A stretch of 64,000 nucleotides of DNA from Orientallactaga sibirica (GCA_036365145.1 JAEOAD010000001.1:101777501-101841500); one strand, 5' to 3'; numbered from the stretch's first letter, positions 21,117 to 32,425 are shown. The notes: generated by a model from the sequence alone, not told the origin. A program made the numbers and translations.

Positions 21117-21334
21117 AAAATATTTTTATTTATTCATTTATTTGAGAGAGAAAGAGGGGAAGAGAGAGAGAGAGAGAATGAATGGGCATGCAAGAGCCTC
21201 CAGCCACTGCAACCGAACTCCAGACACATGCGCACCACTTTGTGCATCTGGTTTACATGGATCCTGGGAAATCGAACCTAGGTCTTTTGGCTTTTCAGGC
21301 AAGTGCCTTAACTGCTAAGTCATCTCTCCAGGCC
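21117..21334 (-). mobile_element. DIP-type SINE, antisense
   Basis: TTATTTATTCATTTATTTGA, GAGA tract, CAGCCACTGCAACCGAACTC and AAGTCATCTCTCCAGGCC. Confidence 0.9.
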
Positions 21335-21339
21335 AAAGT

Positions 21340-22165
21340 AAATATTTTTAAAATTTTAAAATAATTTTTTCTTAATCTCAAGAGATTTGAAGGACTTTGA
21401 GTGATGGTAGGAACAGGATGATAGAGTGTGATGCCAAAGTTCTGGCTGCCACACTAATTTAAATAAAACAGGAAAGGAAAGAGAAAAGAAGAGGAAAGAA
21501 ATAGACTCAGGTGACTCTTACGTCCAGTGGCCTGGATCAATGTTTGTAGGTCACCATGGTTAGGATCCATGTGTGGGAGACCATCTTGAGAGCCCTGAGA
21601 ACCCAAGCTGCTTCCACGCTCTGTCCCAGGGCTGTGCCCAAGAGGCTGCATTCAGCCATGAGGCTCCTGGATGGTGAGCGCAAAGCACAGATCACGCCAG
21701 GACAGGAGCATGAATTTGCCTTTAGGGCCCAGACCTCATTGTCCCTCAAGGGCTCCTGCTTATGAGCAGCAGTGCTAGCGCTGGCCTGGAACTTTAATGT
21801 CCTTTACACTATCTGAATGCTACAGAGGCTCCGTGTCACTGCAGAGCTGGGTCCCTGCCACACCAGGGCAGAGGAGAAATCGGCTGTTTGGAATGATGTC
21901 CGCTGCTCCCTTCCCCCTCCACACTTGTGTTGAGCTGATCTTGCAGGCTGAGAATTTAACCAGGCTTTTTTAGATGGGAAATAAAAAGGAGGCCAAAAGG
22001 CTAACCTGGAAGATTGGGCTCTAAACTTTTTTTCTTTACATGAACTTAAAAAAAAAAAAAAAGGAGCATAGTTGAGACATAATTTTATATAATAAATCTT
22101 TTTGAACATACACATCCATAAGTTTCCAAAGGCAACTTTATTTAGCATAGTGCCAGTTTGATGAG
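21340..22165. other. No gene or clear repeat
   Basis: Unique-looking. A pair of overlapping frames of about 60-70 codons on both strands around 21454-21765 has no domain or splice context. Confidence 0.5.
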
Positions 22166-22173
22166 ATTTAAAT

Positions 22174-22327
22174 ACTTGCCAGGTGTGGTGGTGCATGCCT
22201 TTAATCCCTGCAGTTGGGAGGTAGAGGTAGGAGGATTGCTGTGAGTTCCAGGCCAGCCTGAGACTACATAGTGAATTCCAGGTCAGCCTGGGTTAGAGTG
22301 ACACACTACCTCAAAAAAAAAAAAAAA
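22174..22327 (+). mobile_element. B1 SINE
   Basis: GCCAGGTGTGGTGGTGCATG, GTAGGAGGATTGCTGTGAGT, AGACTACATAGTGAATTCCA and ACTACCTC plus an A run. Inserted at the start of an L1 3'UTR copy. Confidence 0.9.
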
Positions 22328-22339
22328 TGCTGTGTCTAA

Positions 22340-23255
22340 ACATGGAAAGACCTGGTCAGAATCTGGAACAGTGTCAGTCCCCAGACAGTTAGCTAGTCTA
22401 GTGCCAGAGGGTGCTACATGATCGACTGGAGGAAAATGGCCGACATTGGTCCAAACAACTTCCAGTCTAAGCTACCCAGCAGGAAACAACATGATGTAAT
22501 GCTCAAATAAGTGCAGTAGTGGCACACAGCCATGGTGAGTTACCAACTGCTCTTGATTTGGCTAATAGATCCACTCAGTGGAATGGAACCCATTGCTGGA
22601 ACTGGGAAATAAGTCAAAACCAGGTACAAAAATGAGCTCAGTCTCCAAGATCAAGAAACCACCAAATGTGGGCTAGAAGAGAGCCTACGCATATAAAATT
22701 CCCTCTGAAATATCTATGGCCATCCCATATATCTAGTACTAACTTCTCTCTCCATTGGAGAATTGGCTTATCTTTTTCAGATGGACAGTGAACCTGAAGG
22801 GAGGATCTGCCAATCACACCTCACCAGGGCTCCAGCTGAAACCATACAGTAATGCGGGGAAAGGGCAAGAGTACAGCATTCTTGGTGAACACGACACCAG
22901 AAAAAGGCTGAGGGAGATAAACACAGAGAACATCCAACTCCTACTAAGCCAGATATCCAGAGACACAGAGGCTCCCAAAACCTCATCACTGAAGTAGAAC
23001 TAAAATGACCCCAATGTGGCTCAGGGAAATTCGTGGAAGAGGGGGCGGAAAGAATGTTAGAGCCACAAGTTGAGGCATTACGCATAGAGACTTGGCCTAT
23101 CCCCCATAACTCTTGACACCCCCACAATGCATGATCCACATTCCCCATTGATGAGGGTCCCTTTGGAAGAGGGGAGGACAGGGAGGAGGATAATGGAGTC
23201 ACCATTGTGAATGTAAAATTAGAATAATATAAATAAAAAAATAAATGATAAAAAA
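22340..23255 (+). mobile_element. Rodent L1 3'UTR copy C
   Basis: GTGCAGTAGTGGCACACAGC, TTGGAGAATTGGCTTATC, GTGGAAGAGGGGGCGGAAAG, AATGTTAGAGCCACAAG, AATGCATGATCCACATTCC and a tail AATATAAATAAAAAAATAAA. The 166-codon antisense frame over it is not a gene. Confidence 0.65.
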
Positions 23256-23469
23256 CAAAAAAAACCAAAAAATTCAAGTTATATATGTATTTGGTATAAA
23301 AAGATCTTTAACCTTTAAAATTGTATTGCTGCTCAAGAATGGTACCCTGTTGTCAAAAAGGCATACATTCATAGTTGTACATTCATCATTGTAAATAGCC
23401 TTATAGAATCTTTTTTGATTGAGGCTATTCAAAATAAAATACAAAAATAAACTCTTAAATGACTATGAC

Positions 23470-23780
23470 TATGTCTAGTCAGGTAATGAACATCAAGTAA
23501 GATACAAAACATTTCCAGTTCCTCACAAAGCTTCTTCTGCTAGCAGCTCTGTTCTCTTCTCTCTAAGCCCTCATCTAGCAACCATCTGATATCCTCTGCA
23601 TTACAGAACATCACGTAAATGAATCTCATAATCATTTGTCATCTATATCAGTAGTTCCTTTCTTTGTATTATGATTTAGTAGTCCACTAATTTGCTCATT
23701 AGTTGGTGGGCATTTGAACTATTTCCTATTTGAGCAAGGAACTGAAATTTACAGGAGCAGTAACTCTGCAACAAGCATTG
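23470..23780 (-). mobile_element. Ancient L1 (L1M-like), antisense
   Basis: AATGAATCTCATAATCATTT, TATGATTTAGTAGTCCACTA and TCATTAGTTGGTGGGCATTT recall the antisense L1 3' phrase 'ccattagttgatggacatttgg'. Diverged. Confidence 0.4.
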
Positions 23781-24344
23781 ATTGGGCTTGAACGTGAGGA
23801 GCAGAGTGGAAGAGGAGAAGATGACGTCGCTGAATGCTGTTGGGGCAGTGATTAAAACAGCACGTTTTGCCCTTTGGAATAATACTAACGTGTGGAGACA
23901 CATGAGGGCGCTCTAACCAGCCAACGTTACCAACCACCTCCCTTTTTTGTCATTAACAAATCTTGTTTTTTGTTTTTGTTTTTAAATTTATTGGAATGCT
24001 TTCATGAAAACCTTGGTGAATTCTCTCTCTTATTCTTAGTCTTGTTAGCCGTTCTTGGATGGTAGAAAATAATTTGGCATCGAGTGAATCTGTCTTTGAC
24101 TAGACCTTAGGAGTTCATTGTATCCAACCACAGTTTGATGGAGAAACTCTAGTCAGCTTGCCTGCTTAAAATTCGCAAGGAAAGGCTTCCGAAGGAACTC
24201 TGGATTAGAATATCTCATAAATATTAACTATTGGTGATTAGTGATTGTTGGGAGTGGGGGAGCTCTCCAGTGGTGTAGCCACTGTTAGGTTGCCTGTGCT
24301 TAGGTAAATACCCACCCATGCTTCTGCAAGCAGTACCTAATTAA

Positions 24345-24432
24345 GAAGAAGAAGGAGGAGAAGGAGGAAGAGCGAGAGGAGGAGATGAGGAAGAGGAAGA
24401 AGGAAGAAAGAAGAAAGAGAGAAGAAAGGAAA
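24345..24432. repeat. GAA/GGA purine-rich low-complexity tract
   Basis: AAGAAGAAGGAGGAGAAGGA and similar units, purine-only for about 85 bp apart from a few C bases. Confidence 0.9.
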
Positions 24433-24434
24433 AG

Positions 24435-25605
24435 AAATTAAAAGAAAAAAGACATGAAAATGAGAAAAGGGACCAAATGGGAAGGGATTTAGTAGGAATG
24501 GAAGTTACGAGAGTGCAAAGGGGGTGTGTGGGTGTGTGAAAATGATCAAAATACATTATGTATATGTATAAAATTGTCAAAACTAAAATAAATGAAAGAT
24601 AAAGAATGCCTTACCAATCACAAAAAGAACTGGGCTTTTCCCTAAAGTTCCTTTTTCATTATTGTTGTTTTCAGGACTTCCCAGAACATAGCACATACGT
24701 ATTAAAAAATAATTGCTGGGCCATGGTTTGGAAAGACTCTGGACCCGTACCTCTCCTGAGGGTCAGCACCTTGGCTGCCTGAGAGCAGTTGGGGCTTGTG
24801 GAAGGGACCACCGAGCTGATGGAGGGGAAGGCAGGACGGCACCCTAGTACAAAGCCGACCAGAGAGCTTAGGGTTACTGGTTTTGACTTCTGAGTGACTG
24901 TTCAAAACAAGAACCAGAGAAAGAAAAGGGAAAAAAAGAGAAAAATGTTCTGGATACATTTACTTTTTTTTTCCCAATCAATGACTCATTACAGAGTCAT
25001 TGTTACAGAGTGACCAAGTACAAAATAAAAGACACTTCATAAGACTTGCATGCAAGCACGCTGGTGGAACTCCAGAGTGGAAGTTTAGTGCTGGGGGAAC
25101 ACATGGTTTTCATGCAAGGCCTAGCAGCCTTAGGGGTCTCTTTGGAAAATGAATTTGATTCCATCACTTGCAAGGACGTCTCTGCAAGCCTATTTTACCA
25201 CTAACAGAATAGAATGCTCACTTGAAAAAAGAAGTCTTTTACTTTGTCAAACCTATCCAATCTAAAATATGACTAATTGTTGTAAGTGGAAAATTATCTC
25301 TGGCTGTTATATCCAAATTATGTAATAGCATGGCCTTAAAATTAAGGAGATAGTGAAGAAATGCTTCCAATGACAGGGTGTGGACTTAAAGCGGCTCTAC
25401 TCCTGTCCCCTGTGCTGGGCTCCATCCATAGGGACCACCCTAATATGTTCTTCCTTCTCATTTGGGTGTAGTCCTAAACCACTCCAGGAGACCTGGAACT
25501 TTCACACAATCCCTCTGTGGATACTCCATTCCCTCTTTTCAAATACATTTTCCCAGTCTATCCTTACAACTTGGATCCAAAGTACACTGGACAATGAGTA
25601 TGGTG
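24435..25605. other. Unique sequence, no gene seen
   Basis: About 1.2 kb without recognised repeats. Frames of 85-99 codons show no exon signals. The antisense 24702-24959 frame begins with an unremarkable context. Confidence 0.5.
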
Positions 25606-25611
25606 TTAAAA

Positions 25612-25790
25612 GCATGACCACGGTGGCACACACTTTTACTCCCAGCACTCGGAAGGCAGAGGTAGGAGGATCGCCATGAGTTCGAGGCCACCCTGAGACT
25701 ACATTGTGAATTCCAGGTCAGCCTGAGCTAGAGTGAGACCCTACCTTGAAAAAACCAAAAAAAGAAAAAGAAAAAGAAAAAAAAGCATGA
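25612..25790 (+). mobile_element. B1 SINE with short target duplication
   Basis: CGGTGGCACACACTTTTACT, GTAGGAGGATCGCCATGAGT and GTGAGACCCTACCTTG with an (AAAAG)n tail. AAAAGCATGA lies at about 25608-25617 and again after the tail (about 25782-25791). The first B1 bases are missing. Confidence 0.85.
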
Positions 25791-25793
25791 TTG

Positions 25794-25872
25794 AGGGCTG
25801 AATATGTAGCTCAGTGGTAGAACATTTGCCTAGCATGCATACAGCCCTGGGTTTAATCCCCCAAACCACAAA
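25794..25872 (+). mobile_element. ID SINE (tRNA-like)
   Basis: GAGGGCTGAATATGTAGCTC, AGCATGCATACAGCCCTGGG and TTTAATCCCCCAAACCAC match the ID core with degenerate A and B boxes. Confidence 0.8.
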
Positions 25873-26074
25873 AAATTAACTAAACATAATAAATTATTTC
25901 TGATTGTGTGATTTCAGGTAAATTATACTTCTCATGTCTCAAGAGGTCACCCCACTATACACTAGAGATTGTAGCATCCATATTAAATTATAATTATATA
26001 TAATCATAGATTAATATAATCTGTGTATAGATACTATGATATTACAGTTATCTGTCTGAATATAGATAATGCCA

Positions 26075-26160
26075 TAATAAATAGTACCTATCTGAAGTTG
26101 TTGAGATTAAATAAGATAATGTATATAAAATAATTAAGCACAGAGTCTGACACACAGCCC
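26075..26160 (+). mobile_element. MIR 3' fragment
   Basis: ATAGTACCTATCTGAAG, TTGAGATTAAATAAGATAAT and AATTAAGCACAGAGTCTGAC match the 3' half of MIR ('aatagtacctacctcatagg...gaggattaaatgag'). Confidence 0.65.
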
Positions 26161-26939
26161 TGAACAAAGACTAGCATTCTCCTTATCACCATCACAAGCA
26201 TTACCATTATTAATTTCGCCTGGGCCCCTCTCATTGTGCTCTGACCTCCTCATCCTGGTCATCTATCCTCAGAGCCAGTGGGAAGAACTTTCCTAGTCAA
26301 CCAACCCTTTCATCTCTCCTGTCCGCATCTCCCTTGAGGATGAACCTCTTCCCCCCTTACCAGGATTTGCAAAAATACAGCCAGCCAGTGCTAACAAGGT
26401 CCCATCTCCTATGAAAGTTGTGCTAAGCTGAGCAGGAGCATCTGTCACTTTGGCTAGCTATCAATTTGTATGGATTTTTCTTAAAGGTGGCACACGTTCT
26501 ATCCCATTATAAATCCCTGTGACACTCATCCATTCAGGGCAGAAATGAGACTTCAGGAGCATACACTGCCCATTAGCAGCGTCTGCTTAGAAATGAGAGG
26601 CAGAAAAAACAAATGTGAATGGAAAGGTGTTCTGTCTGAAAAGAGGAAATGCTGCTTAATATCATTCCAATTATGTCATCAACAGGCAGCCAGTCAAGAC
26701 ACAAGCTGACAAAAGTGGCTCTAAGTTTTGCAAGAGAAATATAGCAGAGGGACATTCAAAGAGACAAAGATCCCAGCTTTTTGAAACTGGCTCAAGTTCT
26801 GCAAAAGAAGAATGAGGAGAAGCAAAGATCCTCAAAATAGATATGTTAACATTTCTTCTGAATAATGAGGGGAGGCGTCTTACAGACAATTCAAAATAAC
26901 TTAGAGATAAGTTGTATTTTAAACAAGGGTTGTTTTTTT

Positions 26940-27140
26940 TTTAACTTTCCATTCTGGGAATTGAACCCAGAGCTTTGTTCATGTTAGGCAAGCACTCTAC
27001 CATTGACCTTCATCCTGAGCCTCTTTTCACGTTTCATTTTGAGTCCGTATCTAACTAAGCTGCCCAGGCTGGCTCTGAATTTGTAATTCTTCCACCTCAG
27101 CCTCCTGAGTAGTTAGGATTTCAGGCCAATGCAACCAGGC
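26940..27140 (-). mobile_element. ID and old B1 composite, antisense (copy 1)
   Basis: Inverted ID (TTCTGGGAATTGAACCCAGA and TAGGCAAGCACTCTACCATT) followed by an antisense B1 remnant (CTAAGCTGCCCAGGCTGGCT and CCACCTCAGCCTCCTGAGTA). Duplicated at 28262-28462. Confidence 0.75.
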
Positions 27141-27224
27141 AAAATGTCCTTGTTTAAAGGGTATACTGTTGAGAAGTTTGAAGCTAATTGGGTTTATATT
27201 ATGAATCAACCTTTTGCTTTTTTA

Positions 27225-27370
27225 TTTTTTTTTTCAAGGTAGGGTCTCACTATAGCCCAGGCTGACCTGGAACTCACTCTGCAATCCCAGGCTGGATCTC
27301 AAACTCAGAGCAATCCTCCTATCTCTGCCTCTTGAGTGCTGGGACTATAGGCCTGCACCACCCTCTTGCT
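27225..27370 (-). mobile_element. B1 SINE, antisense (copy 1)
   Basis: TTTCAAGGTAGGGTCTCACT, GGCTGACCTGGAACTCACTC and GGGACTATAGGCCTGCACCA. Duplicated at 28547-28692. Confidence 0.88.
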
Positions 27371-28261
27371 CTTTTGAAACCTCAGTTTCTCCATATGTCA
27401 ACTGAGACTATAGCAGTCTCCCCCGTAGGGTTGTCATTAGAACTAAATAAAGAGACTAGACATGGTGGTGCACTCCTGTGGTCCTAGCACTTAGGAAGCA
27501 GGAGAATCATAAGTCACAAGCATTACCATTATTAATTTCGCCTGGGCCCCTCTCATTGTGCTCTGACCTCCTCATCCTGGTCATCTATCCTCAGAGCCAG
27601 TGGGAAGAACTTTCCTAGTCAACCAACCCTTTCATCTCTCCTGTCCGCATCTCCCTTGAGGATGAACCTCTTCCCCCCTTACCAGGATTTGCAAAAATAC
27701 AGCCAGCCAGTGCTAACAAGGTCCCATCTCCTATGAAAGTTGTGCTAAGCTGAGCAGGAGCATCTGTCACTTTGGCTAGCTATCAATTTGTATGGATTTT
27801 TCTTAAAGGTGGCACACGTTCTATCCCATTATAAATCCCTGTGACACTCATCCATTCAGGGCAGAAATGAGACTTCAGGAGCATACACTGCCCATTAGCA
27901 GCGTCTGCTTAGAAATGAGAGGCAGAAAAAACAAATGTGAATGGAAAGGTGTTCTGTCTGAAAAGAGGAAATGCTGCTTAATATCATTCCAATTATGTCA
28001 TCAACAGGCAGCCAGTCAAGACACAAGCTGACAAAAGTGGCTCTAAGTTTTGCAAGAGAAATATAGCAGAGGGACATTCAAAGAGACAAAGATCCCAGCT
28101 TTTTGAAACTGGCTCAAGTTCTGCAAAAGAAGAATGAGGAGAAGCAAAGATCCTCAAAATAGATATGTTAACATTTCTTCTGAATAATGAGGGGAGGCGT
28201 CTTACAGACAATTCAAAATAACTTAGAGATAAGTTGTATTTTAAACAAGGGTTGTTTTTTT

Positions 28262-28462
28262 TTTAACTTTCCATTCTGGGAATTGAACCCAGAGCTTTGT
28301 TCATGTTAGGCAAGCACTCTACCATTGACCTTCATCCTGAGCCTCTTTTCACGTTTCATTTTGAGTCCGTATCTAACTAAGCTGCCCAGGCTGGCTCTGA
28401 ATTTGTAATTCTTCCACCTCAGCCTCCTGAGTAGTTAGGATTTCAGGCCAATGCAACCAGGC
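28262..28462 (-). mobile_element. ID and old B1 composite, antisense (copy 2)
   Basis: Duplicate of 26940-27140. Confidence 0.75.
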
Positions 28463-28546
28463 AAAATGTCCTTGTTTAAAGGGTATACTGTTGAGAAGTT
28501 TGAAGCTAATTGGGTTTATATTATGAATCAACCTTTTGCTTTTTTA

Positions 28547-28692
28547 TTTTTTTTTTCAAGGTAGGGTCTCACTATAGCCCAGGCTGACCTGGAACTCACT
28601 CTGCAATCCCAGGCTGGATCTCAAACTCAGAGCAATCCTCCTATCTCTGCCTCTTGAGTGCTGGGACTATAGGCCTGCACCACCCTCTTGCT
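28547..28692 (-). mobile_element. B1 SINE, antisense (copy 2)
   Basis: Duplicate of 27225-27370. Confidence 0.88.
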
Positions 28693-28770
28693 CTTTTGAA
28701 ACCTCAGTTTCTCCATATGTCAACTGAGACTATAGCAGTCTCCCCCGTAGGGTTGTCATTAGAACTAAAT

Positions 28771-28910
28771 AAAGAGACTAGACATGGTGGTGCACTCCTG
28801 TGGTCCTAGCACTTAGGAAGCAGGAGAATCATAAGTTCAAGATCAACCTAAGCTCTGTAGGGTGTTGAAAGCCAGCCTATGGTAAATGACACCCTGTCTC
28901 AAAAACAAAA
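28771..28910 (+). mobile_element. Old B1-like SINE
   Basis: AGACATGGTGGTGCACTCCT, GAAGCAGGAGAATCATAAGT and ACACCCTGTCTCAAAAAC. The duplication breakpoint lies inside it, so a truncated version (27449-27514) is left at the unit junction. Confidence 0.8.
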
Positions 28911-28916
28911 AGAATT

Positions 28917-29065
28917 GGGAGCCTGGTGTACTGGCGCACATCTTTAATCCCAGCACTCGGGAGGCAAAGGTAGGAGGATTGCCATGAGTTCGAAGCCACC
29001 CTGAGACTACATAGTGAATTCCAGGTCAGCCTGGGCTAGAATGAGACCCTACCTTGAAAAACCAA
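28917..29065 (+). mobile_element. B1 SINE
   Basis: GAGCCTGGTGTACTGGCGCA, CAGCACTCGGGAGGCAAAGG and GAGACCCTACCTTGAAAAAC, followed by a GAA tract. Confidence 0.92.
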
Positions 29066-29152
29066 ACAGAAGAAGAAGAAGAAGAAGAAGAAGGAGAAGA
29101 AGGAGAAGGAGAAGGAGAAGGAGAAGGAGAAGGAGAAGGAGAAGAAGAATTA
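29066..29152. repeat. (GAA)n / (GGAGAA)n tract
   Basis: AAGAAGAAG then AAGGAGAAGGAG from the B1 A-tail. The Glu/Gly-rich frame over it is artefactual. Confidence 0.93.
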
Positions 29153-29159
29153 AATCAAG

Positions 29160-30125
29160 ATAGATCATTTATATCAACAAGCAGAGCAAATGGAACAAGG
29201 AATGGGAGAGATGAGGAGGAAAAAATAATAAGTTAATAAGAAATGGAGAAAGGTTTAATCTGCATGGGTGACAAAAGGACATGAAAATGCACGAGCGAGG
29301 TCAGCTCACCATAGTGCATCTTCAGCCCATGGACCTTGCTAGCCTGTTTGCCTAATGGCACTTTTCCTCATCCTCTACTGTGTTTGATTAGGTGAGCTTG
29401 CTGGATAGCCAAGTGCCAGAGAACATGGCTACTAAACAAAAAAGAACCAAAAAAAAAAAAAAAAAAACTACACCACAACAAAACCTCTATTCATCCAGAG
29501 AAGTAATCCACAATTTTAGAGGCTCTGTGGGTCAGCTCACTGAGTCTAAAAGGTTAAGTGGCCTCCTCGGTCACACAGCTAGGGAGCCACCCAGCCAGGA
29601 CTAGATTCTGAAGGCAGCTTGGGGGTCCACCCTTACTTCCAGCTGCAGGGGGAATGCAGATGTAAGAATGCTATTTTATTTCATATCGGATGTCCAAGAA
29701 GAAAATGAAAGAAAAGCCCCAGGACAGGAATCTTTTGAAAGTTCCACTCACAATAGGCCTTACATCTGAAATGGGTCACTCTCCATCACCATGGCGACTC
29801 TCCCAAGTTTTCCTGGAATCATCAGCTGTTTTCTAATGAGGACACTCCCCTGAACTTGCAACTCCACGAAGCAGATAAATATTTCCCAGCAGAAAATACT
29901 TAGCTCCTTCTGCTGCTTAGTCAGCAACTGCTTTTCCTTCTCCACTTCTCAGGAAGGCAGCTTAAAGCCTGCTCCCACGTTTGTTTTGGATGTCACACAG
30001 TCCTTCAAGCCTCTCGAGTCTACTGATGACAAGGTTAATTCCCTGGGGTCTGTATGATTTATGCATTGAGAATCAGCCATCTTCTTGCCTTCTATCTTTC
30101 TAACTGAACCTTGGAATAGCAATGG
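29160..30125. other. Mostly unique; possible MIR relic
   Basis: A 20-base A run sits at about 29450-29467. Around 29540-29615, AGTGGCCTCCTCGGTCACAC and CTAGGGAGCC resemble antisense MIR ('ttgcccaaggtcacacagctag'). No gene seen. Confidence 0.45.
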
Positions 30126-30127
30126 TG

Positions 30128-30695
30128 GCACCTCAAAAAGTGAAACAGCATGATCTTATGATCCAGCAATTCCACTGCTGGGGGTAAACCCAAATGGATT
30201 GAAAACAGGATTTAGGACAGATAATTTGCACACCCATGCTCATAGTAGCCTTGTGTGCAAGACCTGAGGGCTAGAGTGCCATTCAATGGAAGAATGCGTA
30301 AACAAAAATACACTATATATAGTGTAGTGTGTGTGTGTGTGTGTGTGTGTGTAGAGTGAGATGTATGATGTAATAGCCTTAAATAGGAAATCCTGTCACA
30401 TGCTATATTGTGGAACCTTGAAGACATTAAGCTAAGAAAGCTGAGCCAGTTACAAAAAGACATACTGTATGATAAGATGCAATTCCACTTATATGAGGTT
30501 TCTAGAATAGTTAAATTAATAGAAAAAAAAAAAGTACAATGGACTGAGGGAGGGGGAAGTGGGGAATTGTTTAATGAATATGAATTTCGAGTTTGTGAGA
30601 TGAAAATGTTCTGGAAATGGGTGCATGAGAAAGTGAATATACATGATAATACTGAACTATACATTTTAAAATGTCTAAGAGGATAACTTCTATGT
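30128..30695 (+). mobile_element. Ancient L1 (L1M-type) 3' end
   Basis: CAGCATGATCTTATGATCCA, CAATTCCACTGCTGGGGGTA, GATGCAATTCCACTTATATG, AATGTTCTGGAAATGGGTGC and GAACTATACATTTTAAAATG are typical of L1M 3' ends. A (GT)n run sits at 30325-30352, preceded by the 16-bp palindrome ACACTATATATAGTGT (30310-30325). Confidence 0.8.
30325..30352. repeat. (GT)n microsatellite
   Basis: Short GT run inside the ancient L1. Confidence 0.9.
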
Positions 30696-30954
30696 TGTAT
30701 GTTGTATAAGTGACTTTCTCACTGCTGAACACAGAACCAACTAGGAGCAACTTAGGGAAGGGAGACTGTAATTATAATTCCGCTTCCAGTTAGTCAGGAA
30801 GGGTTATGGAGGGGAAAGCATTGCAGGCTGGAGCTGGATCAAAGTTGGCCATGCTGGCAGGCAGGAAGCAGAGGACAACGGAAATGAGGGCAGTTTACAA
30901 AATCTCCATTGAACACGGCCTCCAGCCAGACTCTACCTCCTAGCCATGGTTGTA

Positions 30955-31340
30955 AGGGTGCTGGCTTGAATCAGACATCCTCCGTCAACTCAGGTGTGTT
31001 AAATACTTGGTTCCTTATGTTCTGGTTTCTCTTCAGATCACATCAAAATTTCATCCTGAGTACTTGGTTCTCCAGCTGGTAGTAATTTGAGAGGTGGAGC
31101 CTTGCTGGAGGTATGTTTCTGTGGGCAGGCTTAGGGGTATTATGGCCAGCTCCCCCTTGCCAGAGCTCAGTTCACTCACTGCTTCTTCCACCCTGCAGTG
31201 GCAAGGTGTGATGCCCAGCCTCTGCTCTACCATTCTTTTCCTGCCATCATGAAACCTCCTCGAGACTGTACACCAAAATAAAACCTTTCCTCACATTGGT
31301 TGGGTGTTTTGTCCCAGCAATGTGAAGATAACTACAGCAT
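30955..31340 (+). mobile_element. URR1-like rodent hAT element
   Basis: GGCTTGAATCAGACATCCTC, GTAATTTGAGAGGTGGAGCC, GCCCAGCCTCTGCTCTACCA, ACTGTACACCAAAATAAAAC, GTTTTGTCCCAGCAATGTGA and a terminal ACTACAGCA. A roughly 50-bp stretch near its 5' end looks inserted or duplicated (two 'TACTTGGTT' motifs). Confidence 0.68.
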
Positions 31341-31544
31341 GAAGGCTCACGGTTAACATCCCAGGACATGAATGAAGCCTGCCGTAGCATGAGCTTTAAG
31401 AAGTGTAAGTAAGACAATGAATCAAGAACAATCAAGACCAATTATTTACCTGAATTACTGTTCACCTGGATTCCTCACGTTTCCCTTGGGAACATATTGA
31501 TCTCCTGACAGCTACAGATAGCTGTCCTAATCTTACAGTCTGGG

Positions 31545-31692
31545 GTTTTTTGTTTTTTGTTTTTTTTTGAGGTAGGGTCTTGCTCTATGCCAGGCTGACC
31601 TGGAATTCACTAGACAGTCTCAGGGTCTCAGAGTGGCCTTGAACTCATGGCAATCCTCCTACCTCTGCCTCCTGGGTGCCACCACGCCCATC
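31545..31692 (-). mobile_element. B1 SINE, antisense
   Basis: TTTTTTTGAGGTAGGGTCTT, CAGGCTGACCTGGAATTCAC, a small internal CAGGGTCTCAG duplication, and GCCACCACGCCCATCC. The 'gctgggattaaaggc' segment is deleted. Confidence 0.88.
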
Positions 31693-31847
31693 CAGTCTGA
31701 GTTTTTATAAGTTATGATTTTAACCAATGGCCAGAAATTGGCAGAAATAATTTATAGGAAATTTTTATTATCTCCAAAAATGATCCAACCAAAATTCTTT
31801 AAGTTCAAGTCCTTGCTTAGGACCCATTTCACAAAAGAATTTTTAAA

Positions 31848-32029
31848 ACTATTTTTATTTATTTATCTGAGAGAGAGAATGGACACACCAGGACCTCTAC
31901 CACAACAAATGAACTCCACATGTATGCACCACTTTGTGCAAGTGGCTTTATATGGGTACTGGGGAATTGAACCTGGGCCATCAGGCTTTGCAAGCAAGTG
32001 CCTTTAATCACTGAGTCATCTCCCCAGCC
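31848..32029 (-). mobile_element. DIP-type SINE, antisense, older subtype
   Basis: TTATTTATTTATCTGAGAGA, GCCTTTAATCACTGAGTCAT and CTCCCCAGCCC. The purine tract is very short. Confidence 0.85.
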
Positions 32030-32208
32030 CAGGAATTTTTATTTCTATATTTATGAGATTCCAGTGTAGAAATTCTGACCACATTACCTCAGAATAGGAC
32101 ATTTTGTAAACAGGGTTGTTGCAGATATAATGAATTAAGATGAGTTCATATTGGGGCAGGATGGGTCTCCAATTCAATATAACCAGGTCCTTATAAAAAG
32201 TTGATTTG

Positions 32209-32425
32209 GGGGCTGGAGGGATGGCTTAGTAGTTTGGCTGAAAAGCCAAAGGACCCAGGTTTGACTCCCCAGGACCTATGTAAGCCAGATGCAGAAGGTG
32301 GCACATGCCTCTGGAGTTCGTTTGTGGAGGCTGGAGGCCCTGGTGGGCCCATTCCCTTTCTCTGTCTCTCTCTCTCTCTCCCTCTTTCTCTCTGTCAAAT
32401 AAATAAATAAATAAAATAAAATAAT
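32209..32425 (+). mobile_element. DIP-type SINE
   Basis: GGGGCTGGAGGGATGGCTTA with a shortened A-to-B-box spacer (GTAGTTTGGCTGAAAAGCC), CCAGGTTTGACTCCCCAG, and (AAAT)n then (AAAAT)n tails. Tail-to-tail with the next copy. Confidence 0.88.

Larger units (their letters stand above)
26193..27514 (+). repeat. Tandem segmental duplication, copy 1 (1,322 bp)
   Basis: Runs from CACAAGCATTACCATTATTA to the 'GAATCATAAGT' of a B1-like SINE and is repeated head-to-tail starting at 27515. Every stretch I compared is identical, including two T runs (10 and 10). It contains an inverted ID/B1 pair, an antisense B1 and the first part of a sense B1-like element. Confidence 0.97.
27515..28836 (+). repeat. Tandem segmental duplication, copy 2 (1,322 bp)
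   Basis: Second, apparently identical copy. It ends where the flanking B1-like element continues as TTCAAGATCAACCTAAGC, so the right flank carries the intact B1 and the unit-1/unit-2 junction carries the broken one. Only one base (T) is shared at the breakpoints, so no long homology mediated the event. Confidence 0.97.

Noticed and set aside
22777..23277. 166-codon antisense frame, the longest in the window
   Set aside because: It runs antisense through an L1 3'UTR and shows no known domain, signal or splice context.
24702..24959. 85-codon antisense frame as a gene
   Set aside because: No splice signals, no recognisable domain, and ordinary base composition.
26573..28211. Pairs of identical 60- and 72-codon frames
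   Set aside because: The identity comes from the tandem duplication, not from a gene family.
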